NCBI GenBank assembly: GCA_018398805.1
Contig: JAGFBZ010001924.1
Coordinates: 186,001 to 250,000, forward strand
Direction: 5' to 3'
Origin: Hirundichthys speculiger
Taxonomy: Eukaryota > Chordata > Actinopteri > Beloniformes > Exocoetidae
DNA length: 64,000 bases
Position 1 is the stretch's first letter. Each line of letters begins with the position of its first letter. A program made the translations under genes and the position numbers. A model generated the notes under the pieces. The model was not told the origin of the DNA. It did no database searches and saw only the letters and a list, made by a program, of their open reading frames with translations. Shown here in pieces: positions 49,401 to 57,556 of the stretch.

Positions 49401-52400
49401 CCTCCAAACCTACTTTTAGATATTCTATGAATGACAAGTCACGTTCCAGTTAGTCCATGTTAATGACGTTTCTTCTGCATGAACTAGGGTCTGCTGTGGC
49501 ATCCCACAGGGTTCAGTTCTGGGACCAATCCTCTTCACTTTATACATGCTGCCCCTCGTAAAAATTATCCAGAGCCATGGCATAAACTTTCATTGCTACG
49601 CTGATGATACGCAGCTGTACTTATCCATGAAACCAGAGGAAGCAAAACCGTTGGCCAAACTTCAAGGGTGTCTTAATGACATTAAGTCCTAGATGTCCTC
49701 TACCTTCCTACTTCTAAATTCGGATAAAACGGAGGTTATTGTCTTTGGTCCCAAACACCTGAGGAATGGCTTGACTGGGTTTACGCTGGCTTCCAGCACA
49801 GCTGTAAAAAACCTTGGAGTCATTTTTATTCAGGATATGTCATTTAAGCAACATATTAATCAGGTTTGCAAGACTGCATTTTTTCATCTCCAAAATATTG
49901 TCAAGATTAGAAGCATCCTCACCCAGGGTGATGCTGAAAAATTAATCCACGCATTTGTCAGTTCTAGACTGGATTATGGTAATGCGTTGTTAGCAGGATG
50001 TCTGAAAAGCTCGCTGAATAGCCTCCAATTGATCCAGAACGCAGCAGCGAGGGTGCTGACAGGAATCCGTAAGCGAGATCACGTCTCTCCCATGTTAGCC
50101 TCCCTCCGCTGGCTTCCCGTGAAATTTCAAACTGAGTTTAAAGTTTTGCTTCTCACATATAAGGCCCTTAATGGCCTAGCTCCTCGTTATTTACAAGACC
50201 TGATAGCACGTTATGCTCCTAATAGAGCTCTCCGCTCTCAGAGTGCAGGATTACTCGTCGTTCCTAGAATATCTAAAAGTAGATTTGGAGGACGGGCCTT
50301 CTGCTACCAGGCACCTTTATTATGGAACCAGCTACCAATTTGGGTTAAGGAGGCTGACAACACCTCCATCTTTAAAACTAAATTGAAAACATTTCTGTTT
50401 AGTAAAGCCTACAGTTAGTCTAAAGAATAGTGTGTAAGGGCTAATAGTTAGAGCCATAGTTGTAGTAGCTCAGACTAGAGTAGGCTCGTCTTAATCACAG
50501 CTTCATCAGAGCTATGCTGCTATAGGCCTACGCTGCAGCACTATGGTAGTTTTTTTACTTGCCATTATCCTTATTTAGGATTTAAAATTATACATTTAGT
50601 TAATGATATTTGCTCGGGGGTCATGCTCTGGGTTTCTGTACAGTGCCTAGAGACGATTGACATTGTAACAGATGCTATACAAATAAAATCGAATTTAACT
50701 GAATTGAGAGAGGAAAACACGCAAATTACTAAATTAAATGTCTGATAAAAACAGATGCAGGTAGCAGCACTGAGATGAGATGGTCAGAGGACTAGATCAC
50801 CGGTCACCACGCCAGCTGGCACCCTGAACACATCTACACATCTATATCTAATTTAACTGGAACATAACAGGAATACATTTGGACTGAAATGGACTACATT
50901 TAATATTTTTTACTTTTTGTGTAAAATGCCTTGAAATTACCTGTATTATGAATTGACATATGAAATTAAACTGAATTGACATATGAAACACCTGTAATTC
51001 CTTTTTTTTTTTACTCTTGTGGCCTTTATTTACAATGGAGAGAGACGGGAAAGTGAGGCAGATAGAGAGAGAGAGAGAATAAGGGAGAGATGCAGAAAAA
51101 GGTTGCAGACTGGGAGTTGAACCTGCAACTGCTGCAAGAGGACTGAGTGTCTTTGAGTGTCCTGAAAAGCGCTGCATGAATCTGATGTACTATTAGTATT
51201 ACAAATTGGATATGAATATGCTCAAATTAAAGCTGACTGTGACTGCATCAAATATCATTTCTATGGCTGCAGGCTCTAAACTTGGATAGCGTTTGGTTCA
51301 AGGTTCAAGATTACTTTACCGATCCCCTCAGGTAAATTCTGTTTGCAGTGACTTCACCTCTTTATATATAAAAACATCTGCAAGCGGCACAGAACGTATA
51401 ACAGAGCATGTAAGGAGACAACAGTGATCTGGTAAAAACAAGATAGGGTTGAAATAAAACAAAATAAAATAAAAAGTGTGATAAAAGCAGAGAGATTAGA
51501 ACCAGTGAAGAAAAATGTTAGATAATCATTTAAAAAAATAAAAGTATCGGTAGGTGAGGGACATGAAAACCAAGTTAAGATATGAGCTGCTCCTTCTACC
51601 TTTTGAATTCATTCATGGCTGCAGGGACAAAGCTGTTTTTGTCGTGTCTGGTTTTACAGGGATTTAGCAAGCTTTACAATGAGTTATACTGAGTCTGAAA
51701 GGCTTCTGGCTTCCATTTACAAATCACGAACAGGTTACAGCACAGGACGGGGATACAGACTTCTTTGATACATTACGACAGCAGTAACAAGCTCCCACAG
51801 CACGAACAGAGGAGTCAGCGAGTTAAATGAAGGTTGTTGCAAATGGGTGGACAAAAAAAAAATGCTTTAACTGGAGAGTAACTGAAAAACATTCATAGGA
51901 TATGAGGGGCATAAAAGCCCACCAAGGCCATGTTTTCTCAGCGAGAATCCAGCTTGTTGTACAAATTCTTGTATGGATACAGTTTCATAATTGTGATGCT
52001 AGATAAGAACCTCGGGTTTGCTAAAGCTCAGCTTCTGAGGGATCAACAGCCACTTGACTTTTGAATAAGTTATTGGGGTTAAACTCATTCAGTGAAAGGT
52101 GTCAGAATTTTATTATCAAAAAACGAAGGTCAGCAGATGTTTTCATTTCATGTATGAAACTAGAGCGGCACAATATTTCTGTGACGGGAATTTCAAAGTA
52201 TAAAACATCAGTTTACAGCTCCCAGTGTCCCCATCACTACTGGCACCACTGCTGTCTCCACACTCCACCTCTTCTCCAGCTCTTCCTTCAGCCCTTGGTA
52301 TTTCTCAGGCTTCTTGTTTCCCTTCTTCCTGGTGTTGCCGTCCTTTGGGATGGCCACATCCACCACCACTGTCCTCTGATGTTTTTTTTTTTTTCTGCTA

Positions 52401-55400
52401 AATGCATGAATGGTGGGGGGAAACAAAGGGGACATATCTGGCATTCATTGTACAGTAGGTGTCTGGCAGCCAAGGAAACAAGAGGAGCCAAGGTTATTAC
52501 ACGACAGCATGTCCAAGGGGACCGGGGGATCGGCTAGACTCAGCGCGGTGATTCACCAACATGTCATCGGACTGCAAATGAGGGCTGAGGGAGAACAAAA
52601 ATACATTACTTCATTGCTTCCACCAGGACTGTGTTTTTTATTTTCGTCATGTGGAAAGCTCAAAATCTAAACATTTTGTCCTGTGGCGTTGAAACTGCTC
52701 ACTCGAACCGTGGGACCAAGAAATACGATTGCTCAAAGGAAACAACTCCAAAATGGACCATCGAATCAATTTAATGGCAGGAGAGGAACTTACTGTAATA
52801 ATAATAATAAGAAGAAGAATAGTATTCTTCTTCTTATTATTATTGTTATTAGGAGTAGTTTTAAATAAATTTTAATTCTCTTAATTCTTACAATAACTAT
52901 GCGATTTTTATATGGCTTTTACAATTGAGTATCTTTTTTTTGTTTTTTTTTTAGAAAAGAAACAAAGGAGATCAGCCAGTCATACACATTTATTACCTCC
53001 GCCAAGGAGGTTATGTTTTTGCCGGCGTTTATCTGTCTGTTTGCCTGTATTCAAGATAACTCAAAAAGTTATGGATGGATTTTGATGAAATTTTCAGGAG
53101 TTGTCAGGAATGTGAAAAGGAAGAACTGTTTTCATTTTGGGTGTGATCCGGAAGAAATCCGGGATTCTGGATCACTTTCAAATTTTCGATAACATTGTGG
53201 TTAATGGGGCCGAAAATTTAGTTTCTCAATATCTCCGTTAATTTTTGCCCAAAACTCATGAAATTTGACTCAGGGATTGACAATGGGAACCTCTATCAAA
53301 TTTCAAAGGCTGATCCTGGATCTGATCCAGAACGCGGATTTTATCACAATCTCTAAATTGCTATATGGGGGAATTGTTGTGCTTGGTGGAGGTCTGCGCT
53401 CTCCGAGTGCTTTTCTAGTTTACTAAAGTAATTTTAAGCATGTAGCATGTCAGCCTGGCCATCCGTGCCTATTCACTTTGCAAAAAATGCCTCTTCCGTG
53501 AAATGAGTGCGGGACCCCTCCCATCCACAGCCGTTTCCACTGGTCTAGAAAGTACCAAACCAACTGCAGCGGTGCAGCTGCAGGCTTCATGCTAATGACT
53601 CACGCAGGAGCATCCAAGAGTCAATATTCAACTGTTGGAAAAAGCATGTAAGAAAAGTGATATTTTCTCCTCCTTTCATCCACTGCAGCTATGGTTTACA
53701 CAGCCGCTGCGCTCTTGTCATACTAATAAGTATTGGGGCGGTGGTGCAGAGCTGTGAAGACTTATTTATTACCATCTCACTTGATTTACTGTCAAATCTC
53801 ATGCGAGTGGTAATTATCGTGCTGGGAATGAGCCTCTCTGTCCCTTTCACGGGAATTTCTGATTGAACATTTACATAAAGGTCATCAATGTCTGAGTGAC
53901 TCAGCGTCGTTGTATCTCATTCCTGAAAAGAGCTTCGTATGAAGCTGCCAACGGAGTATCCTTATGTTTATGTAAAACGTTTTTAATGAATGCTTCTGTT
54001 AACTACAGATCGAGTTTAATGACGGTATTTTTGAGCCCTGGGGATTTGTTGTTGTTTGTTTTTAAACCTCTACATCTACAAAAGTCTTGAGCGACATTCC
54101 AGCAGTCTCAGGTCCGAGCGAAGTCATTTCCGATCGGCGCAGTCAAGTATCCCTGACCGAGCTTCCCTTGGGTGAAGTGAAGCATAAAGAGGAAAAGATT
54201 TAATGAAGCCACCCTTATCAATGCTGTCAACTGCTGTCACTTCATAAAAAGTCGATACGACGAGGAGAGCGGGGAGACCGGCGTATTTGGGATGCAGAAC
54301 TGCTCCCACAGGCTTGATTAGTCTAATCTCGATTGGCCGGGCACGCACACGCGAATCTTAACTGCGGTGATAAACGAGCGGCTGCAATAATAAAATCCCA
54401 GCGGACGGGGACATCTTTGTAAAACACAATCCACTCCCGAAAAGGTCCGATTAACATACAATACAAATTGGTCCGGTGAAAGATAAGGGAGGCGGGAAAA
54501 GACGTGGCTGCTGAAATAATAAAAGTTACAAGGGTTCTTGGTCCTGTTTCATATCTTATTCCTCCTGCTATCCTTGTTATGGGAAAGTGTAAATGGGGAC
54601 TATGACAGGTTAGAAGGGTAATTAAGAAATGAAGAGTGGGCCTTGGATAAACTGATTGGATTGGATAATAGTTTATCTTCAGCCCATGTTGTGATCAATG
54701 CAGCTGTATTAAAAATCAAAACAACACTGATCAAACCCGTTTTCCTCGGCGCGCGTCGGTCCGTCCAGCACCAGACATGAATATTTACAAAAGGATTAAA
54801 TGCTCTTTATCATAAAGGACGTGACATTCCCGAGCTGCGTTGAATTAATGAGCCCGAGAAATCTCATACATAAATGATTCCGCGGCACCGGCCGCGCGCG
54901 CGGCTATGGGGGGGGAAACGCTGACTCGGCACTTCCGCCGTCAAATGCAACGTGATTAATAGACCCGGACACCGAAACGAGGCGGAGCAGAGAGGGGGGG
55001 GGCTTCAAAATAAAGAAAAACAGAAATAAAACCTTTTTCATGCACCCCCTCCCCCCACCCTATGATTTCCCACCAGCACTAGATACACGTATATCAACAG
55101 AATTGGGTTTTTTTTACAAAAATCCAACTATCAATTCACAACTAATCAACACTATATCAAGAAAACATATGATTTTACATGTTTTATACAAACTAAAGGA
55201 AGATTATGAGCGAACATTAATTTTGCAGGATCACATGACTCCATGAGGCACCCATGGCAAAGCCTTTCAAAGGATTGGATAATCCAGTTTAAATGTCGAG
55301 TTAATTTTTTTGGGTGACTCACTACTTACATGCTATTGTCTGCACTCGTTTTAAGTTCTGACGTTTAAGATTAATGGATTAGGCAACCCTTCATACTGGA

Positions 55401-57068
55401 TCTGATAATGGATGACCAAGTGTCAGATGAACATCGGGGGCACATTTTCTCACAGAAGCACACACGGCTCGGACCAATTCTCCTGGCTTTAGCTAAACCA
55501 AACACGAGCCACCACAAGGTTTAACTACAAAGACAATCACCAGTTTAGAAAAGCCGGAACAATCTACTGCTTTACTTTTCTTTCTGACATATCAAAAATA
55601 AATAAATAACCAGCAAAGCAGCTCAAAACCTTTTTTTTTCCAGAGCAAAAATATGTTAGACCTTTACATACAAGGAGAAACATATACTGTATTTGCATTG
55701 ATGTTGCAATCAGAAACAAACAGGAAGTAAGAATTTGCAGCTGCGATCATTCAAGCTGTTTTTAATCATGTGAAACATGAACAGAAGAACTCTTCAGTTT
55801 TTGCCTCTGATGTTTTGCCAATAAAGTAAATCTAATGTAGACAATTTATGGTAAATTTCATGAACAAACTAATAAAGAGACTTTAGTTGTGATCAATTTT
55901 TGAAGAGACTATGGCCCTGATCATACACTTCCCCTTGCCCCATTAACACTAGCCACACTACCTGCAAATTACAGGTATAGGAACCTCTGCTAACCGCTAA
56001 TGCAATCTTCCGCTCGCTAAAGCCGCTACCCGCTATGTCAACTCCCTTACTCACTTTGTAGGTGTGGCAATGGGCGTGTCTTTTGCCCTTTCTGCAGGTG
56101 GTCTGACCACCCGCTACCTGCAACCCGGAACCCGCATGTCGATGCGTACAAGAGCGCGTCCAAATGTCATCAATGTGAACCATCAATGTGCATCCACCTG
56201 GTCACATGTGGACGTGCACAAACAGCTCTACCTCTTGAAATAACTCTTGTATAAAAAGCGTGATTTGGCCTCAGTTGAACCCCTGAGAAAATACCAGAGA
56301 TCGTCTTAAACGGCTTGCTCGCCAGTTAAACCAAAGACGACCAGAGAGTGTTTACTGGGAGCGCACCAACTATCTGGGACTTTCAGGTAGCCGATAAGAA
56401 TTGTCTGTGTAAAAATATTTATATGTATATATCAGTGTAGAGGAAGAGGAGGAAGGAAGAGGAGGAAGCTCTACAGCAGAGTCCCAGATGAGCTGCTCTG
56501 ATCTGGATGAAAAGACGCTCCATAGCGGTTTGCGGGTAGCGCAACCTGCTCTTAAAGACAATGGCTACTGATGCATTGATTGGTTTAACACGTGGAACGC
56601 CCTAACCACTCCTATGCATAATGTAGCGGGTAGCGCAGGTGGGATAGCGGGTTTAGCAAGGTGGAAGATTGTGTTTTTTGTGGGGGAACGCCCCTCCCGC
56701 TACCCGCTATCCCTAGATAGCAGCTTTAGCAGATCTGGCCGAAGATCGGGGCCTATGTCATTATTCAAAAATGTGAAAGTTTCCATTGCATCAAAGGAAA
56801 AACCCATCGGTTCACTGTGAATTAACGTGAACATTCAGTGACGTGGACAGAAGCTACGGGCTACAAACGCTGAATATTATGTCGCAGATGGAGTCAGTTT
56901 CTTTTCAGGGGAAGAGCTTGTGTGAGCAGGTGAGTGCGTGCGTTTACCTTCGTCAGCTGCTCCATCCTCTGTTTCGCCCTCTTCAGGCCGGGGTCTGCAC
57001 TACGGACGATCATCTCCGGGTTCACCTTCTGGGCTTCTAAAGTACTGCCGACAACACGACCTGCATAA
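17150..57068 (-). CDS. gpc5: Glypican-5-like gene, 3' part (four exons, 5' end outside)
   Basis: Glypicans are GPI-anchored heparan sulphate proteoglycans of the cell surface that tune Wnt, Hedgehog, FGF and BMP signalling. Four minus-strand exons encode the C-terminus: core end (57068-56948), acidic glycanation segment (47490-47352), linker (22448-22354), GPI signal and stop (17248-17150). Junctions are phase 0, phase 1 and phase 0, and every border has consensus AG and GT. The first exon matches the glypican pattern VxGxxLxAQxxNPE followed by DP, and the second contains [10 protein letters not shown], which I associate with GPC5 rather than GPC1/2/4/6. GPC3 is the main alternative. Introns of about 9.5, 24.9 and 5.1 kb fit the very long glypican-5 locus. 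No further coding exon was found between 57.1 and 64 kb. Confidence 0.75.
17717..18083 (+). repeat. SINE-like repeat, near full length, with 8-base target duplication
   Basis: The flanks carry TAAACAGC at 17709-17716 and again at 18084-18091. The body runs from 'gggggcagcacggtgg' through 'gtactccggcttcctcccac' and 'gagctgggatagactccagc' to the tail 'ataatggatggatg'. It is the most complete of four copies in this window. Confidence 0.8.
18092..20072. other. gpc5 intron, no feature recognised
   Basis: No exon with matching phase and no clear repeat was found. An A run lies at about 18505-18519. Confidence 0.4.
20081..21039. mobile_element. hAT-type non-autonomous element with perfect 8-base duplication
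   Basis: CCCATCAC flanks both sides (20073-20080 and 21040-21047). Ends are CAGGGTTATAATAG and, inverted, CAAGGTTATTATCG. Both arms are rich in TTAGTTTT. The centre, about 20290-20830, is more G/C-rich and not internally repetitive, and may be captured DNA or transposase remnant. No transposase motif was recognised. Confidence 0.85.
21048..22353. other. gpc5 intron with a short GCT repeat
   Basis: Seven GCT units lie at 21105-21126. Otherwise no coding or mobile sequence that I can support. Confidence 0.4.
22354..22448 (-). CDS. gpc5: gpc5 penultimate exon: linker before the GPI signal
   Basis: The acceptor ATTCTCTCCAG and donor CACAG/GTATGT bound 95 bases. The first two bases complete a glycine codon begun in the 47352 exon. 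It reads [19 protein letters not shown] and then a proline/glutamine-rich [13 protein letters not shown]. The FSGH Ser-Gly could be an extra glycosaminoglycan site. The low-complexity linker fits the variable glypican stalk. Confidence 0.7.
22629..23320. mobile_element. Harbinger-like miniature element rich in GCGGGTA, copy 1
   Basis: It matches copies 2 (55913-56753) and 3 (58881-59287) throughout, from 'cgtacacttccccttacc' to 'agcagatctggcggaagat'. The interior repeats TACCCGC and its complement GCGGGTA many times in both orientations. The ends are more decayed than in copies 2 and 3 and no target duplication is seen. Confidence 0.75.
23321..25084. other. gpc5 intron, alternating purine-pyrimidine patch only
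   Basis: An alternating CG/CA/TG run of about 35 bases lies near 23970-24005 and a CA run near 24190-24210. No supported exon. Confidence 0.4.
25085..25580 (+). repeat. L2-type LINE 3' end with GAATT tail
   Basis: The 3' UTR passes through 'ggtttcttcctcttaaagtg', 'tcatgctctgggtctctgta' and 'aagcgcctagaga' to a tail of TTGAA units (25549-25578). The same family is at 48815-50860 and 61310-61600. No coding part is left here. Confidence 0.8.
25581..27785. other. gpc5 intron, CA microsatellite only
   Basis: A (CA)n tract lies at 26007-26024. No coding exon in phase with the glypican exons was found. Confidence 0.4.
27786..27860 (-). repeat. LINE 3' end fragment, antisense
   Basis: 'caataacactttattaatcc' and 'ccgaagggaaatt' are the reverse of a Rex1/CR1-like 3' terminus ('ggattaataaagt'). 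Confidence 0.55.
28136..29740 (+). mobile_element. Tc1-like transposon remnant (ACAACCC ends), 3'-truncated
   Basis: The left end 'cacaaccctaattccaaag' matches a common fish Tc1 family. Transposase remnants are scattered over frames: the region around 28540-28640 encodes the helix-turn-helix linker, and the 117-codon frame at 28879-29229 covers the part after the first aspartate. The sequence stops matching at about 29740, inside the 3' untranslated part. Multiple indels make it inactive. Confidence 0.7.
29741..30796. other. Unassigned segment between two Tc1 3' ends
   Basis: About 1.06 kb unrelated to Tc1, bordered on both sides by the same ~100-base Tc1 3' segment (29639-29740 and 30797-30898). 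No gene or terminal repeat was recognised inside. Confidence 0.45.
30797..31012 (+). mobile_element. Tc1-like transposon 3' end
   Basis: It matches the last 200 bases of the 28136 family, from 'gatgctgtctaacggtaaac' to the terminal 'aggagttgtggttgt'. Its start duplicates 29639-29740, so it comes from a second copy or a duplication. Confidence 0.7.
31085..31467. mobile_element. hAT-type miniature element with perfect 8-base duplication
   Basis: CACTAATG flanks both ends (31077-31084 and 31468-31475). Terminal inverted repeats are CACTGATTCCCAAA and, inverted from the right, CAGCCATTCCCAAA. 383 bases, AT-rich, non-coding. The ends resemble Charlie-like hAT elements. Confidence 0.85.
31476..33912. 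other. gpc5 intron, CA microsatellites only
   Basis: CA tracts lie at 32243-32262 and 32408-32432. No exon or transposon was recognised. Confidence 0.4.
33913..34900. mobile_element. hAT-like element with nested miniature element
   Basis: A perfect 14-base terminal inverted repeat, CAGTGTTTCCCACA, bounds 988 bases, including the 417-base copy C inserted at 34430. Without copy C and its duplicated 8 bases the host element is about 563 bases. The flanks (TTTCCGAA and ATAACAGG) do not match, so the target duplication is lost or the ends are slightly misplaced. Confidence 0.7.
34430..34846 (+). mobile_element. hAT-type miniature element, copy C (nested)
   Basis: Flanks CTTTCCAG (34422-34429) and CTTCCCAG (34847-34854) differ at one base. 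Ends are TAGGGCTGTAGCAGTACACT and, inverted, TAGAGCTGAGTGATTTTATC. It sits inside the CAGTGTTTCCC element, so it is the younger insertion. Confidence 0.85.
34901..37399. other. gpc5 intron, weak LINE-tail trace only
   Basis: 'aatagaatagaatag' near 37090 resembles a LINE tail in a T-rich segment. No coding sequence was recognised. Confidence 0.35.
37400..37478. repeat. (TA)n microsatellite
   Basis: About 38 TA units with one TT interruption. It directly precedes the 37480 Tc1 end, as expected for a transposon that inserts at TA. Confidence 0.95.
37480..38700 (+). mobile_element. Tc1-like transposon remnant, truncated by a minisatellite
   Basis: The left end CAGTACAGGCCAAAAGTTTG is the usual terminal repeat. 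From ATG at 37866 the transposase reads [17 protein letters not shown], then a stop, then [20 protein letters not shown] (helix-turn-helix) and RPRKGRPR. Further on, in other frames, [10 protein letters not shown] and [10 protein letters not shown] carry the two catalytic aspartates. Several stops and shifts inactivate it. The match ends at the minisatellite, so the third acidic residue and the right end are gone. Confidence 0.8.
38701..39280. repeat. 20-base minisatellite, 29 units
   Basis: Consensus CTGYRGACTTGTTCCTCCAT repeated in strict 20-base register. Nearly all variation is in bases 4-5: TG in 16 units, CG in 6, CA in 5, TA in 2. Because 20 is not divisible by 3, all reading frames cycle through the same unit, and long frames stay open on both strands (235 codons on the minus strand over 38583-39290). 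There is no evidence that these are translated. Confidence 0.97.
39281..39642. other. gpc5 intron between minisatellite and Tc1 remnant
   Basis: No recognisable feature; it does not resume the Tc1 sequence interrupted at 38700. Confidence 0.4.
39643..40701 (-). mobile_element. Tc1-like transposon remnant of the Sleeping Beauty type, antisense
   Basis: The minus strand starts with TACAGTTGAAACCAGAAGTT at 40701. Blocks antisense to the transposase include 'acaacatgatgctgcca' and 'gttgtccttaagccatttt'. The N-terminal DNA-binding region is deleted. The left end is missing at about 39643. Confidence 0.75.
40432..40590. repeat. Fish interspersed repeat fragment nested in the Tc1 remnant
   Basis: 'atgaatcctggttgcatcag', 'gaaggttatccggtgtaaaa' and 'gacccccaactgg' belong to another common fish repeat and interrupt the Tc1 sequence near its 5' end. 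Confidence 0.45.
40702..42416. other. gpc5 intron, no feature recognised
   Basis: Short open frames only, none with splice support. Confidence 0.4.
42417..42830 (-). repeat. AACTAG/TTACCTCCGCC interspersed repeat, near full length
   Basis: It runs from AACTAGAAAAACACTCGG to TTGGCGGAGGTAAC and matches 52993-53420 in inverse orientation. An internal ACAG repeat lies at about 42776-42791. Non-coding, family unnamed by me. Confidence 0.8.
43441..43500 (-). repeat. LINE 3' end, antisense, with AAATTC tail
   Basis: Four AAATTC units followed by 'tactttattaatcccccaag' are the reverse of a LINE 3' end. Confidence 0.6.
43748..44429. mobile_element. TA-flanked miniature inverted-repeat element
   Basis: TA lies on both sides (43746-43747 and 44430-44431). 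Terminal repeats CAGTGATCCCT and AGGGATCACTG are perfect over 11 bases, followed by the 'tcgcggttaatggggactga' block known from mariner-type miniature elements. 682 bases, non-coding. Confidence 0.8.
44447..44650 (+). CDS. Unrecognised open frame next to the TA-flanked element
   Basis: From residue 22 it reads [20 protein letters not shown] and then a run rich in Glu, Ala and Pro, ending at TGA. The composition looks protein-like, but there is no family match and no splice support. It may be a retained exon of a lost gene or chance. Confidence 0.2.
   Translation: MKRNVSGCEGDLSVRASGPAMAQRLKEECFINKVLDAISATEEDGAVPVQEAHESEPREESKLLVLC
44651..47351. other. gpc5 intron, no feature recognised
   Basis: AT-rich patches at 44760-44810 and 45700-45760. 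No supported gene or repeat. Confidence 0.4.
47352..47490 (-). CDS. gpc5: gpc5 exon: acidic Ser-Gly glycanation segment
   Basis: The acceptor TTTCATTTAG and donor GAGAGCG/GTGAGT bound 139 bases. It reads [20 protein letters not shown], then [20 protein letters not shown], then ASGEESG. Ser-Gly pairs flanked by acidic residues are heparan sulphate attachment sites, and [10 protein letters not shown] is the strongest glypican-5 signature in the window. It starts in phase 0 with the 56948 exon and ends one base into a glycine codon completed by the 22448 exon. Confidence 0.85.
47491..48814. other. gpc5 intron with a TA-rich tract
   Basis: A TA-rich tract spans about 47949-48040. No other feature was recognised. 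Confidence 0.5.
48815..49435 (-). repeat. L2-type LINE 3' end, antisense
   Basis: From the tail ('caattcaattttatttgtat' near 48820) rightwards it runs backwards through the 3' UTR into the last ~50 codons of ORF2. Positions 49150-49430 are the reverse complement, with divergence, of 50265-50545. Confidence 0.8.
49436..50705 (+). pseudogene. L2-type LINE ORF2 C-terminal half and 3' end
   Basis: The reverse transcriptase begins within NDVSSA, followed by [18 protein letters not shown] (motif B) and then [13 protein letters not shown] (motif C). After a stop at 49690-49692, where relatives have Trp, 241 codons stay open to 50418 and cover the thumb and C-terminal region ([30 protein letters not shown]). 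A TGA also lies upstream at about 49480. The 3' UTR ends in the usual short A/T tail near 50705. Only two stops separate this half from an intact frame; the 5' half is absent. Confidence 0.85.
50706..50860 (-). repeat. L2-type LINE 3' UTR fragment, antisense
   Basis: The reverse complement of 25085-25220, including 'gatggtcagaggactagatc' and 'accggtcaccacgcc'. It borders the sense copy on its right. Confidence 0.75.
51298..51450 (-). repeat. LINE 3' end fragment, antisense
   Basis: 'ttcaagattactttaccgat' and 'cccctcaggtaaatt' resemble reversed Rex1/CR1-like 3' ends. Confidence 0.45.
51451..52795. other. gpc5 intron, no feature recognised
   Basis: Short open frames only. No exon in phase with the glypican was seen. 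Confidence 0.4.
52796..52848. repeat. Near-perfect palindrome of AAT/AAG units
   Basis: Arms 52800-52821 and 52823-52844 are exact reverse complements around one G. The pairing extends three more bases after one mismatch. Built from AAT then AAG triplets mirrored into CTT then ATT. Confidence 0.95.
52993..53420 (+). repeat. AACTAG/TTACCTCCGCC interspersed repeat, near full length
   Basis: It runs from TTACCTCCGCCAAGGAGG to GTGCTTTTCTAGTT and is the inverse-orientation partner of 42417-42830. Confidence 0.8.
53421..55909. other. gpc5 intron block without recognised repeats
   Basis: 2.5 kb free of recognisable transposons, unlike its surroundings. It includes a G/C-rich patch with CGCGCGCG at about 54888-54905 and homopolymer G and C runs near 54910-55055. 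No coding exon was found. Confidence 0.45.
55913..56753. mobile_element. Harbinger-like miniature element rich in GCGGGTA, copy 2
   Basis: TAT flanks both sides (55910-55912 and 56754-56756). Ends are GGCCCTGATCATAC and, inverted, GGCCCCGATCTTCG. It carries an extra segment (about 56300-56480) that copy 1 lacks. Non-coding. A 3-base target duplication and GGCCC ends suggest PIF/Harbinger. Confidence 0.8.
56948..57068 (-). CDS. gpc5: gpc5 exon: end of the glypican core
   Basis: The acceptor TCTCTCTGCAG and donor ACGAAG/GTAAAC bound 121 bases: one base of a split codon plus 40 codons. It reads [20 protein letters not shown], then [20 protein letters not shown]. The VVG..L.AQ..NPE pattern followed by DP is conserved at this place in glypicans, just after the CWNG block, which must lie in the preceding exon outside the window. 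It ends in phase 0. Confidence 0.85.
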
Positions 57069-57261
57069 CTGCAGAGAGATAATGACATGAGATGTGCCGC
57101 GCAGCCCTTCTGCCCCAGTGCACTACGCTTCAGTATCCCAGTTCTTACGCAGACGTGATGCTAATGCTATCAGGTCGGGTGCCGTGATTCATGTCACTCA
57201 AACAGATACATGAACATCACCTGAGAAGTCTTCCCATTAACTTCCCAGTTATATAAGCTAA

Positions 57262-57556
57262 ATTATCACTACGGTTGGCCTCACACCAAGAAGGTTCCTG
57301 GTTCGAACCTCAGCAGGGGCCTCTCTGTGTGGAGTTTGCATGTTCTACCCGTGATTGCGTGGATTTCCTCCAGGTACTCCGGCTTCCTTCCACGGTCCAA
57401 AGACATGCATGTTAGCTTAATTGGTGGTTCTAGCCTGTAGGAGTGATTGTGAGTGTGCGTGGTTGTTTGTCTGTCCCAAAGAGAGCTGGAATAGGCTCCA
57501 GCAGATCGCTGTGACCCTAGATAGGAATGAGCAGGCATAGATAATGGATGGATAAA
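57262..57556 (+). repeat. SINE-like repeat with B-box-like GGTTCGAACC
   Basis: GGTTCGAACCTC at 57301-57312 matches the pol III B box, supporting a tRNA-like head. The body has 'gtactccggcttccttccac' and the tail is 'ataatggatggat'. The first box is truncated. Confidence 0.7.
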
